In this document: positions 25,333 through 33,162 of the stretch, one piece after another
Layout of the letters: each line of letters starts with the position of its first letter
How positions within the stretch are numbered: position 1 is the stretch's first letter
Source of the DNA: Actinomycetota bacterium
GTDB lineage: Bacteria; Actinomycetota; Acidimicrobiia; Acidimicrobiales; Aldehydirespiratoraceae
DNA length: 64,000 nt
Assembly (NCBI GenBank): GCA_029979265.1
Contig: JAPOHW010000001.1
Coordinates: forward strand, 186,001 to 250,000
Direction of reading: 5' to 3'
Made by a program: the position numbers and the translations under genes
The notes under the pieces: generated by a model
Told to the model about the DNA's origin: nothing
The model's database searches: none
Seen by the model: the letters and a program-made list of their open reading frames with translations, nothing else

Positions 25333-27246
25333 TCAGCCTCCGGCGGCGTCGAGCTGTTCGGCGGCCTGTTCCCACTCGGCCATGAGTGACACGGCCCTGT
25401 CCTTGGCGTGTTCGTGCGCGGTTGCGAGCCGGTGGACCTCCTCGGGTCGATCGTAGAGGTCGGGGTCGGCGAGCTGCGTCTGCAGCTCGGACACATCGGC
25501 TTCGGCCCGCTCCAACGCCTTCTCGAGCCGTTGCACCGCTTTTCGCAACTCGTTGGTGGTCTGGCGCTCGGCTGCGCTCGCCCGTCGCTGCTGGGCGCGC
25601 GTGCTCGTTGCCTTGGTCAGTCCGGCGTTCGCCGCTGCGACTCTGCTCGGATCGGCCGGGGTGAGGATCTCGTCGGGTACGCCGTCGTACCAGGTGGCCC
25701 GACCGTCGCGAACGTCGATGAGTGCGTCGGCGACGTTGCGGATCAGGTGACGGTCGTGGGTGACGAGGAGCACCGTCCCCGGGTAGGCAGTGAGCGCATC
25801 CTCGAGCACGTCACAGCTCGGGAGATCGAGGTGATTGGTCGGTTCGTCGAGCACGAGGAGGTTGACCGGTTCGATCATCGTTCGCGCCAGGGCGAGCCGG
25901 GTGCGCTCGCCACCCGATAGGTCGTTGACCATCCGGTCGGCTGCATCTCCAGGAAATCCGAAGCTGCCGAGCACGGTCCGCATGTTGCGTTTCCCCGGGT
26001 CGATGCCGCCGGAGAACGCAGCGATGACCGTCTTGTCCAGATCGAGCTCGTCGGCCTGGTGCTGGTGGAACTTCGCAACCGACACGTTGTTGCCGAGCTC
26101 GGCTCTGCCCTCACTCGCCTCGAGTTCGCCGAGGATCAGCTTGAGCAGGGTGGTCTTGCCCGCACCGTTCGGGCCGACGAGTGCGACGTTCTGGCCCCGC
26201 TCGACGGCGAGCGTCACGTTCTGCACGATCGGGATGTCGCCGTAACCGACCGTTGCGTCGATGAACTCCGCAACGACCCGAGACGACCGAGGCGGTTCGG
26301 GGAACGAGAATTTGGCGATGATCTCCTTGCGGTTCGGCACCGCGATCGTCTCGAGTTTTTCGAGGGTTTTGATGCGGCTCTGGACCTGGCGAGCTTTGGT
26401 GGCCTTGTACCGGAACCGATCGATGAATTGCTCGACGCGAGCGACCTCGCGGGCTTGCCTGGCTGCAGCAGCCTCGAGGCGCTGCAAGCGTTCTTCGCGT
26501 TGCACGACGAATTCGGCGAACCCGCCCACGTACTCAAGGGCCGTCCCCTCGGCCAGTTCGACGACCCGGTCGGCGACGGCATCGATGAAGTCGCGATCGT
26601 GGCTGACGAAGAGCAGCGCACCCGGCCAGGCTGCGAGTTGTTGTTCGAGCCAGGCGACCGAGTCGACATCGAGGTGGTTGGTCGGCTCGTCGAGGATGAG
26701 GACGTCAGGGCGGGCCAGCAGCAGTCGGGCCAGTGCAACACGCATCCGCCACCCACCGCTCAGCTCGCGCACGGGCCGTTGGGTGTCGGATTCCTTGAAG
26801 CCGAGTCCGGCAAGAACCTTGTGGGCGTCCGCTTCGAGCGCGTAACCGCCCATCGATTCGTATCTGCCCTGAACCTCCCCGTACTCGGTGAGGATGGCGT
26901 CGTAATCGGCATCCGCCGGTGGGTCGGTGAGGTGAGCTTCGAGGCGGTGGAGGGCGTCGGCGAGCGCAGCCATGTCACCGGCACCTGCGAGGACTTCGTC
27001 GATGACACTTCCGGTGGCCGTGTCGACGAGGTCCTGGGGCAGATAGCCGAGTGTCATGTCTCGGGGGCGGGTGATCGAGCCGGCATCGGGTTCGGCGTCG
27101 CCGACCAGGATCTCGATGAGCGACGTCTTGCCCGTGCCATTGCCGCCGACGAGCGCGATGCGACGCCCTGCAGAGAGCTGCAGGGTGACGTCTTTGAAGA
27201 GATCGCGAGGACCGTACGAACGAGCGATGCTGGAGGCGGTCAACAT
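25333..27246 (-). CDS. ABC-F family ATPase
   Basis: A 637-residue protein with two ABC ATPase domains and no membrane segments. The first has Walker A GGNGTGKTS (residue 34 on), signature LSGGWRMRVALARLL and Walker B VLILDEPTNHLD; the second has GPNGAGKTTLLK, LSGGERTRLALART and LLVLDEPTNHLD. A long charged linker lies between them, and the C-terminal 90 residues are a coiled coil (AVQRLEKALERAEADVSELQ), as in Uup. ABC-F proteins act on the ribosome. No antibiotic-resistance neighbours suggest a housekeeping translation factor. A -10 box nine bases upstream supports the start. Confidence 0.9.
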   Translation of the reverse strand: MLTASSIARSYGPRDLFKDVTLQLSAGRRIALVGGNGTGKTSLIEILVGDAEPDAGSITRPRDMTLGYLPQDLVDTATGSVIDEVLAGAGDMAALADALHRLEAHLTDPPADADYDAILTEYGEVQGRYESMGGYALEADAHKVLAGLGFKESDTQRPVRELSGGWRMRVALARLLLARPDVLILDEPTNHLDVDSVAWLEQQLAAWPGALLFVSHDRDFIDAVADRVVELAEGTALEYVGGFAEFVVQREERLQRLEAAAARQAREVARVEQFIDRFRYKATKARQVQSRIKTLEKLETIAVPNRKEIIAKFSFPEPPRSSRVVAEFIDATVGYGDIPIVQNVTLAVERGQNVALVGPNGAGKTTLLKLILGELEASEGRAELGNNVSVAKFHQHQADELDLDKTVIAAFSGGIDPGKRNMRTVLGSFGFPGDAADRMVNDLSGGERTRLALARTMIEPVNLLVLDEPTNHLDLPSCDVLEDALTAYPGTVLLVTHDRHLIRNVADALIDVRDGRATWYDGVPDEILTPADPSRVAAANAGLTKATSTRAQQRRASAAERQTTNELRKAVQRLEKALERAEADVSELQTQLADPDLYDRPEEVHRLATAHEHAKDRAVSLMAEWEQAAEQLDAAGG

Positions 27247-27255
27247 GACCGGGTC

Positions 27256-27261
27256 AGGCTA
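27256..27261 (-). promoter_or_regulatory. -10 box TAGCCT upstream of the ABC-F gene
   Basis: Minus-strand TAGCCT lies nine bases before the ATG at 27246. Confidence 0.4.
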
Positions 27262-27290
27262 TTGGTCCGGGCGGACGGCAGGTTCCCGGA

Positions 27291-28115
27291 TCAGGCGTAG
27301 AAGTCGTCGAAGGCGCCCTCGGTCGACTTCATCGACGGGTGGTGCGGTGTAAGGCCCTCGATCCGGCCAAGCCACGTGATCGATGCAAAGCCGGCCATCA
27401 CCGCGCCGCCGTCTTCGGTCTCGGGGATCTGGATCGCATCGCCCCATTCCATCTCGACGTGGAACGTGTCGGTGGCGCCTGGTTTCGGGGTCATCGTCGC
27501 CTTCGCCAGCCCTCGTGGTGGCGCCTCGCCGACGTTGGTGCGGCGCCACCCCTCCATGTCCTTGGCGAGACGGTTTGGCACATTGATGTTCAACACCAGC
27601 GGTTCGTCGGGCATGTCGTCGACCAACGCACCGACCGCGATCGCCGCCACCTCGGCTGCCCCGTCCCACTTCTGGGTTGCAAGAGATTCCTCCCAGCCCT
27701 GGCCCTCGACGCCGAAGGCATCGACGCTCTGGCTGACCGCGACACCACTGATTCCGCCGTTGCGAGCGGTGAGGCAGGCGCCGACGGTGCCCGAGTGGTA
27801 CACGGAGCGGCCGACGTTGGCACCGGGGTTGATGCCCGACACCACCAGATCGATGTCACCGAACACGCCGAGCCGCCCGAACATGGCGCACAGCGCAGGA
27901 GGGGCGCTGATCGACCAGGCCTCGTCGATCCCTTCGACGTGTTCGACCCGTACGTCGGGTTTCATGTTGTGCAGCGTGCCGAGGGCAGCCCCGTACCCCG
28001 AATACTCGGTGTTCGGCGCGGCGATCACCACTTCCCCGAACGGACGCATCGCACGCGCCAACACCTGCAGGCCGATCGAGTCGATCCCGTCGTCATTCGT
28101 CACGAGAATTCGCAC
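27291..28115 (-). CDS. surE: 5'/3'-nucleotidase SurE
   Basis: A 274-residue SurE phosphatase, which removes phosphate from nucleoside monophosphates and short polyphosphates. The metal-binding N-terminus VRILVTNDDGIDS carries the Asp pair at residues 8-9. APNTEYSGYG and LVVSGINPGANVG supply the other ligands, and SGTVGACLTARNGGISGVAVSQ is the diagnostic core. The GTG at 28115 puts the conserved strand at the exact N-terminus and has a -10 box seven bases upstream. The C-terminal region is slightly longer than in E. coli SurE. Confidence 0.92.
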   Translation of the reverse strand: MRILVTNDDGIDSIGLQVLARAMRPFGEVVIAAPNTEYSGYGAALGTLHNMKPDVRVEHVEGIDEAWSISAPPALCAMFGRLGVFGDIDLVVSGINPGANVGRSVYHSGTVGACLTARNGGISGVAVSQSVDAFGVEGQGWEESLATQKWDGAAEVAAIAVGALVDDMPDEPLVLNINVPNRLAKDMEGWRRTNVGEAPPRGLAKATMTPKPGATDTFHVEMEWGDAIQIPETEDGGAVMAGFASITWLGRIEGLTPHHPSMKSTEGAFDDFYA

Positions 28116-28122
28116 GCTGTCG

Positions 28123-28128
28123 ACCCTA
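28123..28128 (-). promoter_or_regulatory. -10 box TAGGGT, leaderless start of surE
   Basis: Minus-strand TAGGGT lies seven bases before the GTG at 28115. Confidence 0.5.
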
Positions 28129-28190
28129 GGCGCAGCTCGTCCACTTGGCGCGATCGGTCCGGTCCTGTCGTGGGGTACGGACCGAGTGTT

Positions 28191-28222
28191 CTCACCCAAA
28201 CCTCACCCGGGGATGGGAGACT
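28191..28222 (+). promoter_or_regulatory. CTCACCC direct repeat (11-bp period) and -10 GAGACT; candidate response-regulator box
   Basis: CTCACCC occurs at 28191-28197 and again at 28202-28208, exactly 11 bases apart. A -10-like GAGACT at 28217-28222 follows nine bases after, and the GTG of the response regulator gene six bases after that. No normal -35 is present; the repeats occupy its place, as in OmpR/PhoB-type activated promoters. Autoregulation is inferred. Confidence 0.5.
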
Positions 28223-28228
28223 GGTCGG

Positions 28229-28915
28229 GTGCCCAAGATCCTGATCGCAGAAGATGACCAACGGGTTCGTGCGTCACTCGAGCGGGCTCTCACTCTCGAA
28301 GGGTACGACGTGGTCACTGCGGGTGATGGCACTCGTGCCCTCGAACTGCACGCCGAAGCCCCCGCCGATCTGCTTCTGCTCGACGTTTCGATGCCCAATG
28401 CCGATGGGCTCAGTGTCTGTCGACGGATCCGGGCGCGAGGGGACGAGACGCCGGTGCTGATGCTGACCGCTCGCCACGACGTGGCAGACCGTGTTGCCGG
28501 CCTCGACGCAGGTGCTGATGACTATCTGGTCAAGCCGTTTGCGCTCGAGGAACTGCTGGCGAGGCTGCGCGCCCGGCTTCGGACCGTTGCCACCGACGAC
28601 GATCGCCTTCATCTCGCCGACCTCCAGGTCGATCTTGATGGGCGACGGGTCTGGCGCGGTGACACGATCCTCGATCTGTCGAGAACGGAGTTCGATCTGC
28701 TGGAAGTACTGGTCCGCAACGCCGGCGTTGTGCTCAGCCGAGCCCAGCTCTACGACGCCGTCTGGGACGGTGACTTGGAGACCGATTCGAAGACACTCGA
28801 TGTCTACGTCGGCTATCTCCGCAGGAAACTCGAAACCGATGGGCGATCGCGACTCATTCACACGGTGCGGGGAACCGGGTACGTCGCCCGCGACGGGGAC
28901 GGCGTCGACTCGTGA
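28229..28915 (+). CDS. OmpR-family response regulator
   Basis: A 228-residue two-component response regulator. The receiver domain has the acidic pair EDD at residues 8-10, the phosphoacceptor D52 in LLLLDVSMP, threonine in LMLTARHD and lysine in YLVKPF. The C-terminal winged helix (about residues 130-222) ends in YVGYLRRKL and IHTVRGTGYVA, as in OmpR/PhoB regulators close to MprA/TrcR. The GTG start places the receiver at the N-terminus and is preferred to an ATG 84 bases upstream. The stop overlaps the kinase start as GTGA. Confidence 0.92.
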   Translation: MPKILIAEDDQRVRASLERALTLEGYDVVTAGDGTRALELHAEAPADLLLLDVSMPNADGLSVCRRIRARGDETPVLMLTARHDVADRVAGLDAGADDYLVKPFALEELLARLRARLRTVATDDDRLHLADLQVDLDGRRVWRGDTILDLSRTEFDLLEVLVRNAGVVLSRAQLYDAVWDGDLETDSKTLDVYVGYLRRKLETDGRSRLIHTVRGTGYVARDGDGVDS

Positions 28916-30285
28916 GCCTTCGGCTGCGGATCACGCTGCTCGTCGTTGCCGTGGTGACCGTGGTCGTGGTCGTCGTCGGCGAACGCACGTACACCGCAGC
29001 CGAGACCGAACTCGTCGAAGAGGTTGATATCGAACTCGTGAATCGCGCTCGGGGTCTGTTGAGCGCGCGTGGTCCCGGTGGCGCGTTCGGGCTGGGGTCC
29101 ATCGACGAGGTCGATCGTCCTGCGGCCCGGGGCCCCGGGTCGCGTTTGTTCGACGCCATCGAGCGCGACGTCTGGGCGCGAGTCGTCGCCGCCGACGGGA
29201 CGGTGCTCCGCGACTTCGGTCCGGCGTTCGAGGCATCCGTCGAGCTGGGTGACTTTCCGCAGGAGGGGGATCCCCCGGTGCTCGGTGATGCCGAGATCGG
29301 CACCACGCGAGGGCGAGTCGTCACCGTCCCGGTCGGAACGCTCGGTTTCGTGCAGATCGCTCGACCACTGGCCGAGATCGACCAATCCCTCGACGATCTG
29401 GTGAACCGGATCCTCCTCATCGGCTTGCTCGCCGTTCTCGGCGCAGGCGGTGTTGCGTGGTTCGTGGCCGGATCGACGGTCGAACCCATTCGACGACTGA
29501 CGGAGGCCTCGGAGCAGGTCGCACGGACCGGTGAGTTCGATCACCCCGTCGACGGTGCGGGTGGCGCCGAGGTGGGCCGTCTCGCTGCCAGCTTCAACTC
29601 GATGCTCGCCGCACTCGGCGCGTCCCGCCGTCAGCAGCACCGGCTCGTGATGGATGCCAGCCATGAGCTGCGAACGCCGCTCACCAGCATGCAGACCAAT
29701 ATCGATGTGCTGCGGGGTCGTGCAGACCTCGATCCGCAGATGCGTGCCGCGATCGTCGACGACATCCATGCCGAGATCGGGGAGCTGAGTGCGCTGATGG
29801 CCGAGCTCGTCGAGCTCGCAACCGATGTGCGCGAAGACGAACTGGTTGCGCCGGTCGAACTGGCCACCATCGCAGCATCGATCACCGAGCGGGCGAGCCG
29901 ACGGGGAACCCATGACGTCGTGCTCGACGTTCGGCGTTCGACGCTGATCGACGGTCGCCCGGTCGCTCTTGCTCGTGCGGTGCGCAACCTCGTCGAGAAC
30001 GCAATGAAGTTTGCTCCTGAAGGCACGCGCGTACGTGTCGAGATCGATGGCGGCCGACTGCTGGTCCACGATCAGGGACCCGGAGTCGCCGAATCGGATC
30101 GTGAGGTGATCTTCGACCGGTTCCACCGCACCGAGGCCACCACGTCTCTTCCCGGTTCCGGTCTGGGACTAGCGATCGTTCGCCAGGTTGCCGAGGCACA
30201 CGGAGGATCGGTCGTGGCGGCTGCGTCACCCGATGGTGGGGCGGCGGTCGGGTTCACGATCCCGGCCAGCGTCGATCACCGCTGA
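28912..30285 (+). CDS. Sensor histidine kinase
   Basis: A 457-residue membrane kinase. A first helix covers residues 5-24, an extracytoplasmic sensor domain of about 140 residues follows, and a second helix lies at about 166-187. A HAMP domain (GSTVEPIRRLTEASEQVA) leads to the H box MDASHELRTPLTSM with the phosphorylated histidine at residue 251. The ATPase has the N box NLVENAMKFAP, G1 HDQGPGVAE and G2 GSGLGLAIVR. It partners the response regulator upstream, to which it is translationally coupled through GTGA. The signal is unknown. Confidence 0.92.
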   Translation: MSLRLRITLLVVAVVTVVVVVVGERTYTAAETELVEEVDIELVNRARGLLSARGPGGAFGLGSIDEVDRPAARGPGSRLFDAIERDVWARVVAADGTVLRDFGPAFEASVELGDFPQEGDPPVLGDAEIGTTRGRVVTVPVGTLGFVQIARPLAEIDQSLDDLVNRILLIGLLAVLGAGGVAWFVAGSTVEPIRRLTEASEQVARTGEFDHPVDGAGGAEVGRLAASFNSMLAALGASRRQQHRLVMDASHELRTPLTSMQTNIDVLRGRADLDPQMRAAIVDDIHAEIGELSALMAELVELATDVREDELVAPVELATIAASITERASRRGTHDVVLDVRRSTLIDGRPVALARAVRNLVENAMKFAPEGTRVRVEIDGGRLLVHDQGPGVAESDREVIFDRFHRTEATTSLPGSGLGLAIVRQVAEAHGGSVVAAASPDGGAAVGFTIPASVDHR

Positions 30286-30377
30286 TCGCCGGGTGCGCTG
30301 CATCCATGGGGTGGAGCTGCGTCGTGACCACCCAATCGAGCAGGCCGATCGTCGCCGTCGAGGTGTTGTCGACATGA

Positions 30378-30408
30378 CTGATCCCCGGCCCACAGGGCCG
30401 GGGATCAG
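30378..30408. terminator. Bidirectional hairpin terminator
   Basis: A 14-bp perfect inverted repeat (CTGATCCCCGGCCC / GGGCCGGGGATCAG) with an ACA loop lies between the convergent kinase and secreted-protein genes. No T-run follows on either strand, which is common for terminators in high-GC actinobacteria. Confidence 0.75.
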
Positions 30409-30465
30409 CGGCGACTCGAACGACCTGGGGGGATGTCGTTCGGTCTCGAGGGGATGCGCAGAGGA

Positions 30466-31059
30466 TCAGGCGTCGGCGTCGTGGTGGCCGGGGCCGCGAT
30501 GGCCGAAGCCGTGCCCACGGGGGGTGAACTCGCCGCTGACGATCGCTTCGGCGCGCTCTTCTGCACCGGCGAGGATCTCTGCTGCCTTCTCGTCGTCGAT
30601 GCGGCCTGACTCGAGTGCACCGTTCACTCGCTCTTCGACCTGGTCGACGATCGCGTTGACAAGGTCGTCGGTGCTGACGCCCTGGTCGGCAGCGATGTCG
30701 GCCAGCGACTGGCCGCTCTGCAGGGCGTCGCGGAGTTCGGGTCCTTCAAGGCCGAGCGTCTCGGCGATCACGCCGGCGCCGGGCATGCCGCGACGGGGAC
30801 CACGGCGCTCGTGGCCATCGCGCTCGGCTCGAGCTTCCTGCAGGGTGGCAACGACGGCATCGCGCTGGCTTTCGGTGAGGGTGCCGTCGTCGACAAGCCC
30901 CTGGAGGGCCTCGGACAGGTGGTTCGACTTCATCGGCATGGCTTCGGTCTCGGTGCCGTCTTGTGCACCGGCGATCACCGGTGTGAACAGGGTGGCGCCG
31001 GCCGCGGCACCACCGAGTGCGGTGGCGGCGATGGCGGTGGCAGCAAGGGACTTCTTCAT
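30466..31059 (-). CDS. Secreted helical protein, probable target of the adjacent two-component system
   Basis: A 197-residue protein with a signal peptide (MKKSLAATAIAATALGGAAAGA and likely cleavage after VIAGA, residues 27-31). The mature part is helical: a TLTESQRDAVVATLQEARAER unit, then LADIAADQGVSTDDLVNAIVD, then RIDDEKAAEILAGAEERAEAI, ending in a histidine/glycine tail (HGFGHRGPGHHDA). This resembles small actinobacterial secreted proteins found near two-component genes. Its role is unknown; metal binding by the tail is possible. AGGAG sits nine bases before the ATG. The CTCAC array upstream has the same orientation relative to this gene as the repeat upstream of the regulator. Confidence 0.78.
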   Translation of the reverse strand: MKKSLAATAIAATALGGAAAGATLFTPVIAGAQDGTETEAMPMKSNHLSEALQGLVDDGTLTESQRDAVVATLQEARAERDGHERRGPRRGMPGAGVIAETLGLEGPELRDALQSGQSLADIAADQGVSTDDLVNAIVDQVEERVNGALESGRIDDEKAAEILAGAEERAEAIVSGEFTPRGHGFGHRGPGHHDADA

Positions 31060-31116
31060 CTGGGTGCTCCTGGTTGGGGGATGGGGCCTTTCGGATGGTC
31101 ACACTCGCAGTCCCAG

Positions 31117-31177
31117 GTAAGACGATCGTGAGTCGAATCGGTCGAGGTGGTGAGGAAGTTGTGAGCGATGTGTGAGG
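31117..31177 (-). promoter_or_regulatory. CTCAC array with 11-bp period, candidate response-regulator sites
   Basis: Plus-strand TGAG occurs at 31129, 31151, 31162 and 31173, with a near match TAAG at 31118, all in one 11-base register; only 31140 is missing. Read toward the secreted-protein gene, the units are CTCACA-N5-CTCACA-N5-CTCACC. The same motif and spacing precede the response regulator gene. Confidence 0.55.
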
Positions 31178-31200
31178 ACGGCCTGCCGCCTTGCACACCG

Positions 31201-31206
31201 TAGGAT
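31201..31206 (+). promoter_or_regulatory. -10 box TAGGAT, leaderless start of the transaminase gene
   Basis: TAGGAT ends seven bases before the GTG at 31214. Confidence 0.55.
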
Positions 31207-31213
31207 CGGCGCC

Positions 31214-32374
31214 GTGAGCAATCCCTTCCTGACCGATCGGCTGCAGGAGTTCGGCACCACGATCTTCACCCAGATGTCGGCGCTTGCCGTCGAGACGAAC
31301 TCCGTCAACCTGGGGCAGGGATTCCCCGATTCCGACGGCCCGGCAGAGGTTGCAGAAGCGGCTCGTCGAGCGATCGCCGATGGGCACAACCAGTACCCGC
31401 CGCTCCCGGGGATCGCTCCGCTACGAGAGGCGGTTGCTGAGCACCGCCGCCGCTTCCGGGGGCAGGATTTCGACCCCGATGGCGAGGTGTTGGTCACCGC
31501 AGGGGCGACCGAAGCGCTCGCTGCTGCGATGCTGGCGCTGACGGGCCCGGGAGACGAAGTCGTGACCTTCGAGCCCTACTACGACTCGTATGCGGCGGGG
31601 ATTGCGCTCAGTGGTGCCACGCGACGGGTCGTCACCTTGCAGGCACCGGATTGGTCGTTCGATCCCGATGCATTACGGGCCGCGTTCACTCCTGCAACGA
31701 AGGCGTTGCTGCTCAACACTCCGCACAACCCGACCGGCAAAGTCTTCTCTCGCGACGAGATGATGCTGATTGCCGAGTTGTGCTGTGAACACGACATCGT
31801 CGCCGTCACCGACGAGGTGTACGAGCATCTCGTCTTCGACGGCGAGCACATCGCGCTGGCGACCCTGCCCGGGATGGCCGAGCGGACGTTGACCGTCTCG
31901 TCGGCAGGCAAGATCTTTTCGTTCACCGGCTGGAAGATCGGCTGGGCGTGCGGACCAGCCGAACTGGTGGCGGCGGTGCGCACTGCGAAGCAGTTTCTGA
32001 CCTTTGTCAGTGGTGCACCCTTCCAGCATGCGGTCGCCGTCGGGCTCAGGCTCGGTGACGACTTTTTCGACGGGTACACGGCTGAGATGAAGGCCAAGCG
32101 CGACCGGCTGTGCGCTGGGCTTGCGGGGACGGGCCTGGAGGTGCTGGTCCCAGAGGGCACCTATTTCGCAAGTTGTGACATCCGGTCCATCGGGGAGACC
32201 AACGGCATCGACTTCTGCCTGGGCTTGCCTGAACGGGCCGGCGTCGTCGCTGTCCCGACGATGGTCTTCTACGACGACAGGGAGGCGGGCGCCCCGATCA
32301 TTCGCTTTGCGTTCTGCAAGAAGGACGAGGTGCTCGACGAGGCTGTCCGCAGGCTCGGGGCGGGGTTGGCATGA
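31214..32374 (+). CDS. Class I/II aminotransferase, glutamine transaminase K/YbdL type
   Basis: A 386-residue fold type I PLP enzyme. NLGQGFPDSDGP near residue 32, VTAGATEALAA, NTPHNPTGKVFS and the PLP-lysine region SSAGKIFSFTGWKIGW are the signatures of the kynurenine/glutamine transaminase K-methionine aminotransferase (YbdL) branch. The ATGA overlap with an omega-amidase gene downstream supports a glutamine-dependent transaminase: the product 2-oxoglutaramate would be removed by the amidase. The GTG start follows a clear -10 box. Its amino acceptor might be 2-oxo-4-methylthiobutanoate (methionine salvage). Confidence 0.88.
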   Translation: MSNPFLTDRLQEFGTTIFTQMSALAVETNSVNLGQGFPDSDGPAEVAEAARRAIADGHNQYPPLPGIAPLREAVAEHRRRFRGQDFDPDGEVLVTAGATEALAAAMLALTGPGDEVVTFEPYYDSYAAGIALSGATRRVVTLQAPDWSFDPDALRAAFTPATKALLLNTPHNPTGKVFSRDEMMLIAELCCEHDIVAVTDEVYEHLVFDGEHIALATLPGMAERTLTVSSAGKIFSFTGWKIGWACGPAELVAAVRTAKQFLTFVSGAPFQHAVAVGLRLGDDFFDGYTAEMKAKRDRLCAGLAGTGLEVLVPEGTYFASCDIRSIGETNGIDFCLGLPERAGVVAVPTMVFYDDREAGAPIIRFAFCKKDEVLDEAVRRLGAGLA

Positions 32375-33135
32375 CCCTCGAACTTGCCGCCATTCAGCAC
32401 GACATTGCATGGGAGGCGCCCAGCGAGACGATGGCGCTCGTGCGACCGCTCATCTTGGATGCGGCCGAATCGGGTGCCGAGCTCGTCGTCCTCACCGAGA
32501 TGTGGTCGTGCGGTTTCTCGATGAACACCGCCGTCGTGGCCGAATCGCCGGACGGACCGACCGCCTCGTTCATGCACGAGATGGCGCGCGAGACGGGATG
32601 TTGGATCGCAGGCTCGGTGCCTGAACACACCGACGGCTATGACCGGCCGACGAATCGTTTCGTGCTGGCAGGACCGGGCGGCGAGGACCACCGGTATGCG
32701 AAGGCCAAGCCGTTCTCGTACGCGGGTGAGACCGATCACTACGCCGCCGGCGAACCGATCGCTGCGATCAGCGTCAACGGTGTTCGCGTCACGCCGTTCA
32801 TCTGCTACGACCTTCGCTTCGCCGACCTGTTCTGGAACTCGGCGGCTGCTACCGATCTGTATCTGGTTCCGGCGAATTGGCCAGGGGTCCGTCGCGAGCA
32901 CTGGATGGCGTTGCTGCGGGCGCGGGCCATCGAGAATCAGGCCTACGTTGCCGGGGTCAACCGCGTCGGGTCGGGTGACGGCCTCGAGTACACCGGTGAT
33001 TCCCGAATCATCGATCCGCTCGGTGAGGTTCTCCGGGCGGCACCTCCAGGTGAGGTGGTGACGCTCCGGGCGACGATCGACCCGGCCCATGTCGCCGATG
33101 TCCGCCGTCGCTTCCCGTTCATGGCCGACCGCTAG
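32371..33135 (+). CDS. Carbon-nitrogen hydrolase, probable omega-amidase
   Basis: A 254-residue nitrilase-superfamily amidase. The Glu-Lys-Cys triad is in LTEMWSCGF (E43), AKAKPFSYAGE and FICYDLRFADLF (C145). This C-Y-D-L-R-F pattern and the WPGVRREHWMALLRARAIENQ helix match omega-amidase YafV/Nit2, which hydrolyses 2-oxoglutaramate and 2-oxosuccinamate to the oxo acids and ammonia. It overlaps the transaminase by four bases (ATGA), making a coupled pair. Length is normal. Confidence 0.87.
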   Translation: MTLELAAIQHDIAWEAPSETMALVRPLILDAAESGAELVVLTEMWSCGFSMNTAVVAESPDGPTASFMHEMARETGCWIAGSVPEHTDGYDRPTNRFVLAGPGGEDHRYAKAKPFSYAGETDHYAAGEPIAAISVNGVRVTPFICYDLRFADLFWNSAAATDLYLVPANWPGVRREHWMALLRARAIENQAYVAGVNRVGSGDGLEYTGDSRIIDPLGEVLRAAPPGEVVTLRATIDPAHVADVRRRFPFMADR

Positions 33136-33162
33136 GGCGGTGGTGAGGGGGCCGATCCGGGA

